Shown here: in pieces, positions 1 to 7,145 of the stretch
Layout of the letters: every line of letters begins with the position of its first letter
Numbering within the stretch: the stretch's first letter is position 1
Source: Clostridiales bacterium
Lineage (GTDB): Bacteria; Bacillota; Clostridia; Christensenellales; Aristaeellaceae
DNA: 16,535 nucleotides
Direction of reading: 5' to 3'
NCBI GenBank assembly: GCA_004557805.1
Contig: SFFS01000043.1
Coordinates: forward strand, 1 to 16,535
Notes under the pieces: generated by a model
What the model was told of the DNA's origin: nothing
What the model saw: only the letters and a program-made list of their open reading frames with translations
Database searches by the model: none
Position numbers and translations under genes: made by a program

Positions 1-786
1 CACATGAAGAACCATCCGCTCACCCCCATGTGGGACAGCAGCATCGCGCGCCTGATGACGCCGCAGAGCAGGTATCCCTGCATCCGGCCGGGCGAACCGG
101 CGCCGCAGGCGGAACACTATTACGTCGTTCCCGACTGCGCGTGCGAAGAGGATCTGCGCCAAATCGCCGCGGAATACGGGAACCTTCCGCTCCTGACGGG
201 CGGAAGCGGGCTTGCGCCGTACCTTGCCGGGCGCCTTGCGCCCGAAAAACAGGCCGCCCTTCATCCGGACGGCGCGAAAGGGCCTGCGCTGCTGATCGCC
301 GGCAGCTGCAGCCAGGCGACGCGCGAGCAGATCGAATGCTATCGGAACCAGGGCGGCGTTTGCCGCCGGATTGATCCCGCCGCGCTGCTCGACGGAACCG
401 ACAGCGTGGACGAGATTTGCCGCTTCATCGGCGGCCGCGCCGGAAAGAGCGTGCTGGTTTATTCGAGCGACGAGGCTGAAAACATCCGGCGCAACCGCAT
501 GAAATACGCGCAGGATATTCCGCAGCTGCTGGAAAGCGTCTGCGCGCAGCTGGCGCAGCGGGCCGTCGCGCAGGGATTCCGCAGGCTGATTATCGCCGGC
601 GGCGAGACGAGCGGCGCGGTGATGAAGGCGCTCGGCTACAGCCGCTATGCGATCGGCGGAAGCGTCGCGCCGGGCGTGCCCGTGATGACGCCGCTGGAAG
701 CCCCGGATCTGCGCGTCGTCCTGAAATCCGGGAACTTCGGCCAGCGCGATTTTTTCCTGCGGGCTTTGAAACAGACGGAGGGATAA
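1..786 (+). CDS. otnK: four-carbon acid sugar kinase (OtnK/DUF1537 family), C-terminal part
   Basis: This is a partial gene; the reading frame is open through the first base of the window, so the ATG at 4 is probably internal. About 261 residues are present, against roughly 420 for the family, so about 160 N-terminal residues lie off the left edge. The segment starting NHPLTPM-DS is the conserved middle motif of OtnK-like kinases. The C-terminal nucleotide-binding domain shows LIIAGGETSGAVMKALG, then the proline-rich turn APGVPVMTPLEAPDL and the family hallmark LKSGNFGQRDFF. Known members phosphorylate 3-oxo-tetronates with ATP in the cytoplasm; the 4-phosphate is then decarboxylated by the class II aldolase OtnC. 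Here the adjacent OtnC-like gene is decayed, 16 bases downstream. Exact substrate cannot be read from the sequence. Confidence 0.87.
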   Translation, partial: HMKNHPLTPMWDSSIARLMTPQSRYPCIRPGEPAPQAEHYYVVPDCACEEDLRQIAAEYGNLPLLTGGSGLAPYLAGRLAPEKQAALHPDGAKGPALLIAGSCSQATREQIECYRNQGGVCRRIDPAALLDGTDSVDEICRFIGGRAGKSVLVYSSDEAENIRRNRMKYAQDIPQLLESVCAQLAQRAVAQGFRRLIIAGGETSGAVMKALGYSRYAIGGSVAPGVPVMTPLEAPDLRVVLKSGNFGQRDFFLRALKQTEG

Positions 787-802
787 AACGGATTTTCAGG
801 AG

Positions 803-1129
803 ATGACGGAACAGGCGCGCTGGGGAACCCATACGCGTTCGAGCGCGCACCCGATGCGGGCGCAATCGTGCGCACGCACAGTTTTACGGCACGCTTTGGC
901 GCTGCCTTCCGCATGAAAATGAAAGCGACTGCATTCCCGCCTGCACGTCCTATCTGCGGTGAAACTGGGAACCGTCGGCCGCATCCCCTGCGCCGCGCCA
1001 TGAAGCGCCGAGCTGTTCGAAGCGCCCGTCAGCCGTATCGGGCGCGGCGACGGCTGGCTGTTCGCCAATCGCGGCGCCGTCGTACCGGGCAGAACGATGC
1101 TCGATGCGTTTTATGCGCCGGGACCATAA
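803..1129 (+). pseudogene. decayed class II aldolase/adducin (OtnC-like)
   Basis: Pieces of a class II aldolase survive in two frames. An ATG at 803 begins MTEQAR, like the N-terminus of such enzymes, 16 bases after the kinase stop. From about 823 frame 1 reads ERAPDAGAIVRTHSFTARFG, matching the metal-site region (DAGAIVHTHS). A frameshift between about 895 and 926 moves the match to frame 2, which reads VKLGTVGRIPCAAP, a TGA stop at 1001-1003, then ELFEAPVSRIGRGDGWLFAN and RGAVVPGRTMLDAFYAPGP before a TAA at 1127. The usual NHG motif is NRG here. The N-terminal 70-80 codons and the C-terminal tail are missing against the usual length of about 210 residues. A working protein is very unlikely. 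The kinase next door is the normal operon partner, so the pathway appears broken here. Confidence 0.75.
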
Positions 1130-1169
1130 GCCGAAGCCCGTCAGATCAAAGCGTGGGTTCATTTATATG

Positions 1170-1211
1170 AAAAACCGGCGGCCGTGGATTTCTCCCCAGC
1201 CGCCGGTTTTT
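1170..1211. terminator. bidirectional intrinsic terminator
   Basis: The arms ACCGGCGGC (from 1174) and GCCGCCGGT (to about 1207) form a perfect GC-rich stem around a 16-base loop. A-tract on the left and T-tract on the right give a U-run after the stem on either strand. It separates the plus-strand kinase/aldolase remnant from the minus-strand operon that ends at 1256. Confidence 0.85.
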
Positions 1212-1255
1212 GCAAGCTTAATACCGCATGAACTTCATACGGTCTCCTGCTTTTC

Positions 1256-2572
1256 TTACTTCACAACCGCATCGAGCGTGCAGCCCTTGTCGAACTCCAC
1301 GGTGCCCTTGTAGTTCTTCAGCAGACCGGTCACGGTGATGGTATCGCCTTCGGCCAGCGTGTCCGCGCCTTCGCCGGAGAGACGATAGCACTGGATCACG
1401 TAATCTTCCAGACCAGCCACAACCATGTTCACGGTGATGTTCTTATATTCATCGCTCCACGCGGTGGGGATGGCGTTGATCACGCCGGTAATGGTCGATT
1501 CGCTCGTCATCGCCGCGTCGGTTTCGAGGGCGTAGCCCGCGATAACGGCCTTGATGCTCGCAACGCTGTCCGCAGGCACGATCACACAGCCCTTATCGAA
1601 CTCGATGGTGCCCTTATAGTTCTTGATCGTGCCGAACACGGCGATTTCCGCGCCCTCGGCCAGATCCTTCGCGCCCTCGCCGGTCAGGCGGTAGCACTGG
1701 ATGGGCTGTTCTTCCTTGCCGTCGCAGACGATGGTGACGGTGATGTTCTGATATTCATCGCTCCATGCGGTGTCGATGCTCTTGACAACGCCCTTGAGCA
1801 CGCTCGGCTTGGACATGGCGGCGCCATCTTCCAGCGCATAGGCGGCATCCAGCATGGCGGCCTGGCTGACGATCTCGCCAAAGCCCACGAGCACGCAGCC
1901 CTTGTCGAATTCGACGGTGCCCTTGTAGTTCTTCAGGATACCTTCGACGGTGATTTCGTCGCCTTCCTTCAGGTCCTTCGCGCCCTCGCCGGTCAGGCGG
2001 AAGCACTGGATCTTCTGATCGGCCAGATCGCCGACCTGGATGGTGACGGTGATGTTCTGATATTCGTCGCTCCACGCAGTGTCGATGGAGGTCACGACGC
2101 CGAACAGACGCTGCGCCTTGGTCATCGCCGCGTCGGTATCGAGCGCATAGGCGGCGGCCACGATGTCCGCATAGCTCATTTCGAGCACGGCGGCGGGCAC
2201 CACGCGCTCATAGGAAACATCCAGCGTGCTGCCGTCGGGCGCAGTCACGGTGGCGGTCAGGGTGTAGGTCAGCTCCTTGGGGTTGGTTTCGTCAACGTCG
2301 ACGAGGTATTTGCCGTCCTCGGCGGGCACGATCTGGATCGTGTCGGAGTCGGTCGTCCAGGTGATGGGATAGACCACGCCGTCGATCATCAGCTGGGAGA
2401 TCACTTCGTAGTCCTCAGCCGTAGCGGTCAGCTTGCCGCGGGTCTTGCTCTTATACTGGAAGTCCAGCAGGCCCTTGGCGGAGTTCAGGTTCTCATCCTC
2501 GGCAGCCGCAAAGCCGGCACACAGCGTCAGGCACATTACGAGCGCCGTCAGCAACGCGATAAATTTTTTCAT
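1256..2572 (-). CDS. secreted protein with Ig-like domain and three OB-like repeats
   Basis: This 438-residue exported protein has a clear signal peptide (MKKFIALLTALVMCLTLCAG, probable cleavage after FAAA at about 24; no acceptable lipobox). Residues about 28-125 resemble the atrophied bacterial Ig-like domains of Clostridia surface proteins. Three tandem repeats follow, at about 141-230, 244-332 and 346-434, with a period of 102-103 residues. Each carries AWSDEY-NITV, IQC-RL-GEGA, LAEGD-I-V-G and KNYKGT-EFDKGC, and each has one Cys in each of two fixed places (190/226, 293/329, 395/431), suggesting a disulfide per repeat. The beta-strand pattern suggests OB folds. Start: ATG at 2572 with AAGGAG 8 bases upstream. 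It is the last gene of the ABC/nuclease operon, 22 bases after the nuclease gene. A nucleic-acid or ligand-binding role is inferred only. Confidence 0.87.
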   Translation of the reverse strand: MKKFIALLTALVMCLTLCAGFAAAEDENLNSAKGLLDFQYKSKTRGKLTATAEDYEVISQLMIDGVVYPITWTTDSDTIQIVPAEDGKYLVDVDETNPKELTYTLTATVTAPDGSTLDVSYERVVPAAVLEMSYADIVAAAYALDTDAAMTKAQRLFGVVTSIDTAWSDEYQNITVTIQVGDLADQKIQCFRLTGEGAKDLKEGDEITVEGILKNYKGTVEFDKGCVLVGFGEIVSQAAMLDAAYALEDGAAMSKPSVLKGVVKSIDTAWSDEYQNITVTIVCDGKEEQPIQCYRLTGEGAKDLAEGAEIAVFGTIKNYKGTIEFDKGCVIVPADSVASIKAVIAGYALETDAAMTSESTITGVINAIPTAWSDEYKNITVNMVVAGLEDYVIQCYRLSGEGADTLAEGDTITVTGLLKNYKGTVEFDKGCTLDAVVK

Positions 2573-2594
2573 ATTTTTTCTCCTTGTCTTGTTT

Positions 2595-3872
2595 TCAAGG
2601 CTGAACGGAAATGTTCTCCGGCGCGAACACGCGCACGACGCATTCCCCTTCAGACAGATCCACGATACCCTTGACGTCGATGGTACGGTTCAAAAACATT
2701 TCGGGCGTGAGGAGCGCGCCGTCTTCTCCGCGCAGGGGCGCGGTATAAATCCGAACGGACGCGCCTTCCTGATCGCAGCGCAGCGTCATCGCGCCGTTGT
2801 AGGCGCTGTCGCCGCTTTGCTGCGCCCAGGCGTCCTGTACAGACAGTCCCGTCAGCGAGACGGATGCTGCCAGCGCGTCTCTCCCGCTCTCTCCCGCCAG
2901 CTCCGCCGCCGTAATGGGCGCGTAAGCGGGCAGATAGCCCTCGCCGAGCTTGCGGATGTTGCCCGGATCTTCCGGCTTCATCATGCGGTATTTTACGTCC
3001 GTCACCTGCCAGACGCCGCCGGCCTCGTAAAACTGGAACGAACCGACGATGCGCGCCTCGTTGCCCACGGAGAGGATGCTGAGTCCCTCGCCGCTGAGGT
3101 TATAGCCGTAATAGACCGGCATGCCGTAATACCGCCCCGTTTCGCCGTCGAACTGCTCGACATACACGCTGCCGCCGTAGTTCACGGTGATTCCGCCCGA
3201 AAAGGCGACCTTCTTCCCCTCGTATTCCTCGGGGTGTTCGCGCAGTTCGCGGATGGTCAGCTCCACGGCTTCGCCGTAAAAGAAGTCCGGATCCGGCTGC
3301 CCGGAATAAACGTTCAGCTTTCTGTTTTTCGCCTGCGAAACGGCCGCCACGCACGTCTGCCCGTAGCGGTTGCTCGAAGCGGCGCTTCCGACGGCGAGGC
3401 CGTTCTGCAGCAGTTCGATGTTGAGGTTGCGATATTGCGAAGCGGCGTCCGGCTTATACCAGACCCACACCAGATACCTTCCCCCGGTCGAGTCGAGGTT
3501 CCATGCGCCGTCATCCGATTCAATGACGATCGACGCGGCCGTGGAGAGCTTCTCTTTCGTGAACGCCGACGCGGCCTTTCCGTATTCCTCAATGCGGCCG
3601 GTCGATTCAGGCGCGTTGACGGCGAGGAACCTCGCCTTCAGCACGCCGTCCGCGACGACGCTCTCCGACACCGCAAAGTGCACCGTATCACCGTCGACAT
3701 AATTGACGACCTGCACCTCCAGCCGGTTCGTTTCTCCGGCCGGGTTCAGCCGCACGGCGGCGGCATAGTCGGTGAAATCCCCGGCCATGCCCTCCGCGGC
3801 GGCGAAGAAAGGACAGGAAACGGCAAGGCATAAAAGCGCGATCAGCGCGGCACGAAAAATCTTAGTTGGCAT
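2595..3872 (-). CDS. secreted thermonuclease (SNase-like) with two C-terminal OB-like domains
   Basis: A 425-residue exported nuclease. The start chosen is the ATG at 3872, which overlaps the end of the upstream binding-protein gene by 11 bases and gives a normal signal peptide (MPTKIFRAALIALLCLAVSC). Cleavage may follow AAA at 26, or C20 may be a lipoprotein cysteine (LAVSC fits a permissive lipobox). The staphylococcal-nuclease domain spans about 53-190: VDGDT at 59-63, RFLAVNAPES at 81-90 (Arg and Glu equivalent to R35 and E43; Asn in place of D40, a common variant), EYGKAASAFTKE near 96-107, and GGRYLVWVW with the R87 equivalent at 132. Two further beta-rich domains follow (about 203-300 and 318-425). 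The first contains NLSGEG and G-EARIVG-F, like the repeats of the next gene. Family enzymes cleave DNA and RNA outside the cell with Ca2+. The usual family domain is about 150 residues; the rest is extra. Confidence 0.9.
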   Translation of the reverse strand: MPTKIFRAALIALLCLAVSCPFFAAAEGMAGDFTDYAAAVRLNPAGETNRLEVQVVNYVDGDTVHFAVSESVVADGVLKARFLAVNAPESTGRIEEYGKAASAFTKEKLSTAASIVIESDDGAWNLDSTGGRYLVWVWYKPDAASQYRNLNIELLQNGLAVGSAASSNRYGQTCVAAVSQAKNRKLNVYSGQPDPDFFYGEAVELTIRELREHPEEYEGKKVAFSGGITVNYGGSVYVEQFDGETGRYYGMPVYYGYNLSGEGLSILSVGNEARIVGSFQFYEAGGVWQVTDVKYRMMKPEDPGNIRKLGEGYLPAYAPITAAELAGESGRDALAASVSLTGLSVQDAWAQQSGDSAYNGAMTLRCDQEGASVRIYTAPLRGEDGALLTPEMFLNRTIDVKGIVDLSEGECVVRVFAPENISVQP

Positions 3873-5244
3873 ACTCGCACTCGTCGATGGCGTCTTCAAA
3901 GGCGGCCTCGATCTGCGCGTCCACATCGTCTCCGCTCATCGTCAGGCACTTGGCCAGCAGCGAACCAACCTGGTCGCGGGCCGTGGAGGAACCGACGAAC
4001 GCGGGAGAGGTGTAATAGGCGTCTTCCTGAGAAAGGCAGACCTGCGCGCTGCGCGCCGCGATGTAGTTGCCGCCGTCGGCCTGCGCGAGGAAGTCGGCGT
4101 AAACCGCGTTATCAGCCACGGACTTGATGACCGGCACATAACCGGAAGCCATGGAGAATTCCGCCTGGAAATCGACGCTCGTGGTCAGATACTTGAGGAA
4201 CAGCCAGGAGGCGACGACCTTCTGCGGATCGCTGTTTTTGAAGATGCACACGCTCGGGCCCTGCGAAATGACGCGGCGATGCTCGTTATTGACCTGCGGC
4301 ACCGTGGCGATGCCCACTTCGAACGGATAGGAGCCGTCGGCGTTCGCGGTCGGACGCTGATACTTCGAACCGGCGGAAGAGCCGATGGACATGTAGGAGC
4401 GCACGCCCGTGGTAGCGGTGAACAGGCCGGAGGTGTAAGCGCCGTAGAGCTTCTGCGTGGTCAGATAGCCCTTGTTGTACCATTCGTTGAACTTCTTGAC
4501 AAAGGCGCGGTTGGTTTCATTGTTGAACAGGAAGTGATCGCCCGTCGCGCTGGTATAGGGAGACTGATACTGTTCGCACATGGTGATGAACCAGTTGCTC
4601 TCGCTGTCATAGCCGAGCGGGATGGAGTTGGGATCAAGCTCCTTGATCTTCGCGCAGACGGCTTCCATCTCATCCCAGGTGGTGGGCACGGCGATACCGT
4701 TGGCGTCGAAGAACGTCTTGTCGTAGTAGAGCACTTCAGTGGACTTGGAGAAGGGCATGGTGTACATCAGCCCGTCGCCGTACTGGCGGCCTTCATCGTA
4801 GTAGCCTTCGATGAAGTCGGCCTTCTGCTCGTCGGTCAGACCGAGGATCTCGGTGCTGCCGTCGGCGCGGGTCACGGTGATCTGGCTGTCGATCAGCTCG
4901 TCGAGCGTCACAACGGACTTGGCCAGGTTGTACAGCGCCACATGGTCCGGATAGCAGTACGCCAGGTTCGGCTGCGCGCCGACGGAGATGTCCGCGATGA
5001 TCTGATCGCGCACGCCGTCATAGTCGCCCAGCGTGGTATGCTCGATATGGATGTTGGGATAAAGCTTGTTGAACTCGGCGATGTAGGTGTTCAGCACTTC
5101 CTGCAGAGAGGTGCCCTGCTGGGAGTAGAAGGTAATGGTGACGTCGCTGCCGTCATAGCCTTCCGCGGGCACTTCAAACCCGGCGGCAAAGGCCGTGCTG
5201 CACAGCATGACCAGGACCAGAAGAATGGGGAGAAGTTTTTTCAT
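3862..5244 (-). CDS. ABC transporter solute-binding protein, family 1 (UgpB/MalE-like)
   Basis: A 460-residue extracytoplasmic binding protein. The start is the ATG at 5244, preceded by AGGAAGGG; the open frame extends upstream only as non-homologous, Arg-rich sequence. Signal peptide MKKLLPILLVLVMLCSTAFA ends in a signal peptidase I site (AFA/AG). No good lipobox is visible, since Leu precedes Cys15, which is unusual for a Gram-positive binding protein. The mature part has features of sugar-type family 1 proteins: VTITFYSQQG start strand, NTYIAEFNKLYPNI, GAQPNLAYCYPDH, PFSKSTEVLYYDKTFFDANG and VPTTWDEM, the last two close to glycerol-3-phosphate binding protein UgpB. It should deliver ligand to the two permeases encoded just upstream. 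Ligand unknown; a sugar, oligosaccharide or phosphorylated polyol is typical. Its gene ends inside the start of the nuclease gene, so translation may be coupled. Confidence 0.94.
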   Translation of the reverse strand: MKKLLPILLVLVMLCSTAFAAGFEVPAEGYDGSDVTITFYSQQGTSLQEVLNTYIAEFNKLYPNIHIEHTTLGDYDGVRDQIIADISVGAQPNLAYCYPDHVALYNLAKSVVTLDELIDSQITVTRADGSTEILGLTDEQKADFIEGYYDEGRQYGDGLMYTMPFSKSTEVLYYDKTFFDANGIAVPTTWDEMEAVCAKIKELDPNSIPLGYDSESNWFITMCEQYQSPYTSATGDHFLFNNETNRAFVKKFNEWYNKGYLTTQKLYGAYTSGLFTATTGVRSYMSIGSSAGSKYQRPTANADGSYPFEVGIATVPQVNNEHRRVISQGPSVCIFKNSDPQKVVASWLFLKYLTTSVDFQAEFSMASGYVPVIKSVADNAVYADFLAQADGGNYIAARSAQVCLSQEDAYYTSPAFVGSSTARDQVGSLLAKCLTMSGDDVDAQIEAAFEDAIDECEYAN

Positions 5245-5280
5245 CTTGGTTTCCCTTCCTTTTTGAGTATTGATGTTAAA

Positions 5281-5295
5281 GGCCGCTGTGCGGCC
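5281..5295 (-). promoter_or_regulatory. intercistronic hairpin before the binding-protein gene
   Basis: GGCCGC-ACA-GCGGCC (minus strand) forms a perfect 6-bp stem with a 3-base loop directly after the permease stop codon, followed by TTTAAC. It sits in the only sizeable gap (53 bases) inside the transporter part of the operon. Such hairpins often set transcript ends or stabilise mRNA so binding proteins exceed permeases. Role inferred; the U-tract is too short for a strong terminator. Confidence 0.45.
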
Positions 5296-5297
5296 GA

Positions 5298-6188
5298 TTA
5301 ACCCTTGATGCCGCTCCGGCTCACGCCCGTCATGATGTATTTGCGCAGGAACACAAACACCAGGAACAGCGGGAGCGAAACGAGCGCCACGGCGGCCATC
5401 TGCACGGGATAGTTGACGTCGCCGGTGGTGTCGGTGAAGGCGCTGCGCAGGCCGTTGGTGATGAGCCGGTGCGCGTCGTCGTTGGCGACAAGCCGCGGCC
5501 AGATGTACGAGTTCCACGCGCCCATCATCTTCAGGATGGTGATGGAAATCAGCGTCGGCAGCGACAGCGGAACCATGACCTTCCAGAGGTATTTCAGATC
5601 CTTCGTACCGTCCACCTTCGCCGCCAGGTACAGTTCGTTGGGAATCTGCAGAAAGCTCTGGCGCAGCAGATAAATATAGAACACGCTCACCAGGAACGGC
5701 ACGATCAGCACCGTATAGGTGTTCTTCCAGCCGAAGGTGGTGATGGTGCCGTAGTTGGTGATGGTGAACAGCTCGCCCGGAATCATCATCGTAGCCAGCA
5801 GCGCCGCGAACAGCAGCTCCTTGCCCTTGAACTCCAGCCGCGCGAACGCGAACGCCGTGAGGATGGTAATCACCAGCGACAGCAGCGTGGACACGAGGCC
5901 CACGATCATCGTGTTCATGAACAGCCGGCCCAGCTTGGCCGTAGAAAACGCCGTGACATAGTTCTTCAGAAGGATCACGCGCGGCCAGAATGTCGGCACG
6001 CTCAGGCGGTATTCGTCCAGCGATTTCACCGACGAAATCAGCATCCAGTAAAACGGAAACAGCACAATCAGCGCCATCAGGATCAGAAAGGCGTATACGC
6101 CGACATAAAACAGAACCTTGCCGGCCCCCTGCCGCGCCAGCTGCGCCCGGTATTTTCTAACCTGCATCACATTCATTTCATTTGCCAT
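5298..6188 (-). CDS. sugar ABC transporter permease, MalG/UgpE type
   Basis: A 296-residue inner-membrane permease. The start chosen is the ATG at 6188, with GAGGGG seven bases upstream; the frame could open at a TTG at 6203, but that would place the ribosome site inside the gene. About six hydrophobic segments are visible: 26-50, 90-115, 124-140, 156-176, 208-226 and 264-284. The cytoplasmic EAA loop at 185-211 (ELYLAAKVDG then WKVMVPLSLP) is the contact site for the ATPase. MIPGELFTI in the middle is typical of the MalG/UgpE branch. It lies 11 bases after the partner permease gene and should form a heterodimer with it. Together with the MsmX-like ATPase and binding protein it would make a complete importer. 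Length is normal for the family (about 280). Confidence 0.95.
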   Translation of the reverse strand: MANEMNVMQVRKYRAQLARQGAGKVLFYVGVYAFLILMALIVLFPFYWMLISSVKSLDEYRLSVPTFWPRVILLKNYVTAFSTAKLGRLFMNTMIVGLVSTLLSLVITILTAFAFARLEFKGKELLFAALLATMMIPGELFTITNYGTITTFGWKNTYTVLIVPFLVSVFYIYLLRQSFLQIPNELYLAAKVDGTKDLKYLWKVMVPLSLPTLISITILKMMGAWNSYIWPRLVANDDAHRLITNGLRSAFTDTTGDVNYPVQMAAVALVSLPLFLVFVFLRKYIMTGVSRSGIKG

Positions 6189-6199
6189 AGCCGCACCCC

Positions 6200-7144
6200 T
6201 CAATAATGCACGCGCTTCTTGCTCACCCAGAGGTTAATCAGGGTTACGACAAGAATGATTGCGAACAGGATCAGCGCCGCGGCGCTGGCGCGCCCCTGGC
6301 TGTTGTTGCTGAGCGAATCGTAGATGAAGCCGACCATCGTGTTCAGCCGGCCCGCGTCGTTGGGCGGGCCCATCGTCTCGCCGAAGATGCCCACGATGCT
6401 CGTATATTCCTTGAAGCCGCCGATGAATCCGGTAATGATAACGTATGCCAGCATCGGCGACACCAGCGGCACCGTAATCCGCGTGAATACGCGCCAGCGC
6501 GGCGTGCTGTCCACCTTCGCGGCCTCGTAATACTGCTTGTTGATCGCCTGCAGGCCGCCCAGCAGGATCAGGATCTTGAACGGCAGCGCGTTCCAGACGA
6601 TGTAGACGATCATGACGGCCATGTTGGCGGTATAGGTCGAGCCGTAATTGATCCAGTTCACGCGCTCGCCGCCGAAGAACTCGATGATGTTATTGATAAT
6701 GCCCGCCGTGACAACGATCTCGTTCTCCGTGCCGTAGAAGCTGCCGACAATGTTGAACATCGCGGCGAACACCATGCCGATGGCGATGGAATTGGTCACA
6801 TACGGCAGGAAGAAAATCGTCTGCAGCGCCTTCTGCAGCGGCTTGATCGAATTGAGCGCCACAGCGATCAGCAGCGCCAGCAGCGTCGAAATCGGCACCG
6901 TCCAGATGCACAGAAGCACCGTGTTCTTCAGACAGGCAAGGAACCGGCGGTATTTGACGACCTTTTCAAAGTTGCCGAACCCCAGCTGGAAGCTCTCCCC
7001 CGCAGCCGCCTTCAGCCCGCTGTAGCCCTCCAGGAGCGACATGCGGAACGTGTTGATAATCGGCCAGACGGTGAACACCAGCAGCAGCGCCAGCGCCGGA
7101 GCGAGGTAAATCCACGCTTTCCATTGATGCTTTTCGTTGACCAT
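6200..7144 (-). CDS. sugar ABC transporter permease, MalF/UgpA type
   Basis: A 314-residue inner-membrane permease with about six hydrophobic segments: 10-30, 75-98, 108-130, 172-196, 229-243 and 286-306. The N-terminus (WIYLAPALALLLVFTVWPII) is the usual UgpA-type first segment. The EAA loop at 206-229 reads YYEAAKVDST then FTRITVPLVSP; the Gly of the consensus is Ser here (position 213), a tolerated change. The start ATG at 7144 lies one base after the ATPase stop; the ribosome site GAGGTGA falls within the last ATPase codons, so translation is probably coupled. It should pair with the next permease to form the membrane channel. No substrate-specific residue can be assigned. Confidence 0.95.
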   Translation of the reverse strand: MVNEKHQWKAWIYLAPALALLLVFTVWPIINTFRMSLLEGYSGLKAAAGESFQLGFGNFEKVVKYRRFLACLKNTVLLCIWTVPISTLLALLIAVALNSIKPLQKALQTIFFLPYVTNSIAIGMVFAAMFNIVGSFYGTENEIVVTAGIINNIIEFFGGERVNWINYGSTYTANMAVMIVYIVWNALPFKILILLGGLQAINKQYYEAAKVDSTPRWRVFTRITVPLVSPMLAYVIITGFIGGFKEYTSIVGIFGETMGPPNDAGRLNTMVGFIYDSLSNNSQGRASAAALILFAIILVVTLINLWVSKKRVHY

Positions 7145-7145
7145 A

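Noticed and set aside
868..1170. 100-codon open frame on the plus strand as an intact gene
   Set aside because: Only its first codons match aldolase; the match then shifts to another frame, so it is part of the pseudogene.
3873..3926. Longer N-terminus of the nuclease gene
   Set aside because: The 18 extra residues are Arg/Pro-rich out-of-frame reading of the binding-protein gene; the ATG at 3872 gives a proper signal peptide.
2433..5301. Two long plus-strand open frames (466 and 509 codons)
   Set aside because: Antisense shadows of the nuclease and binding-protein genes, both of which have signal peptides, ribosome sites and conserved motifs.
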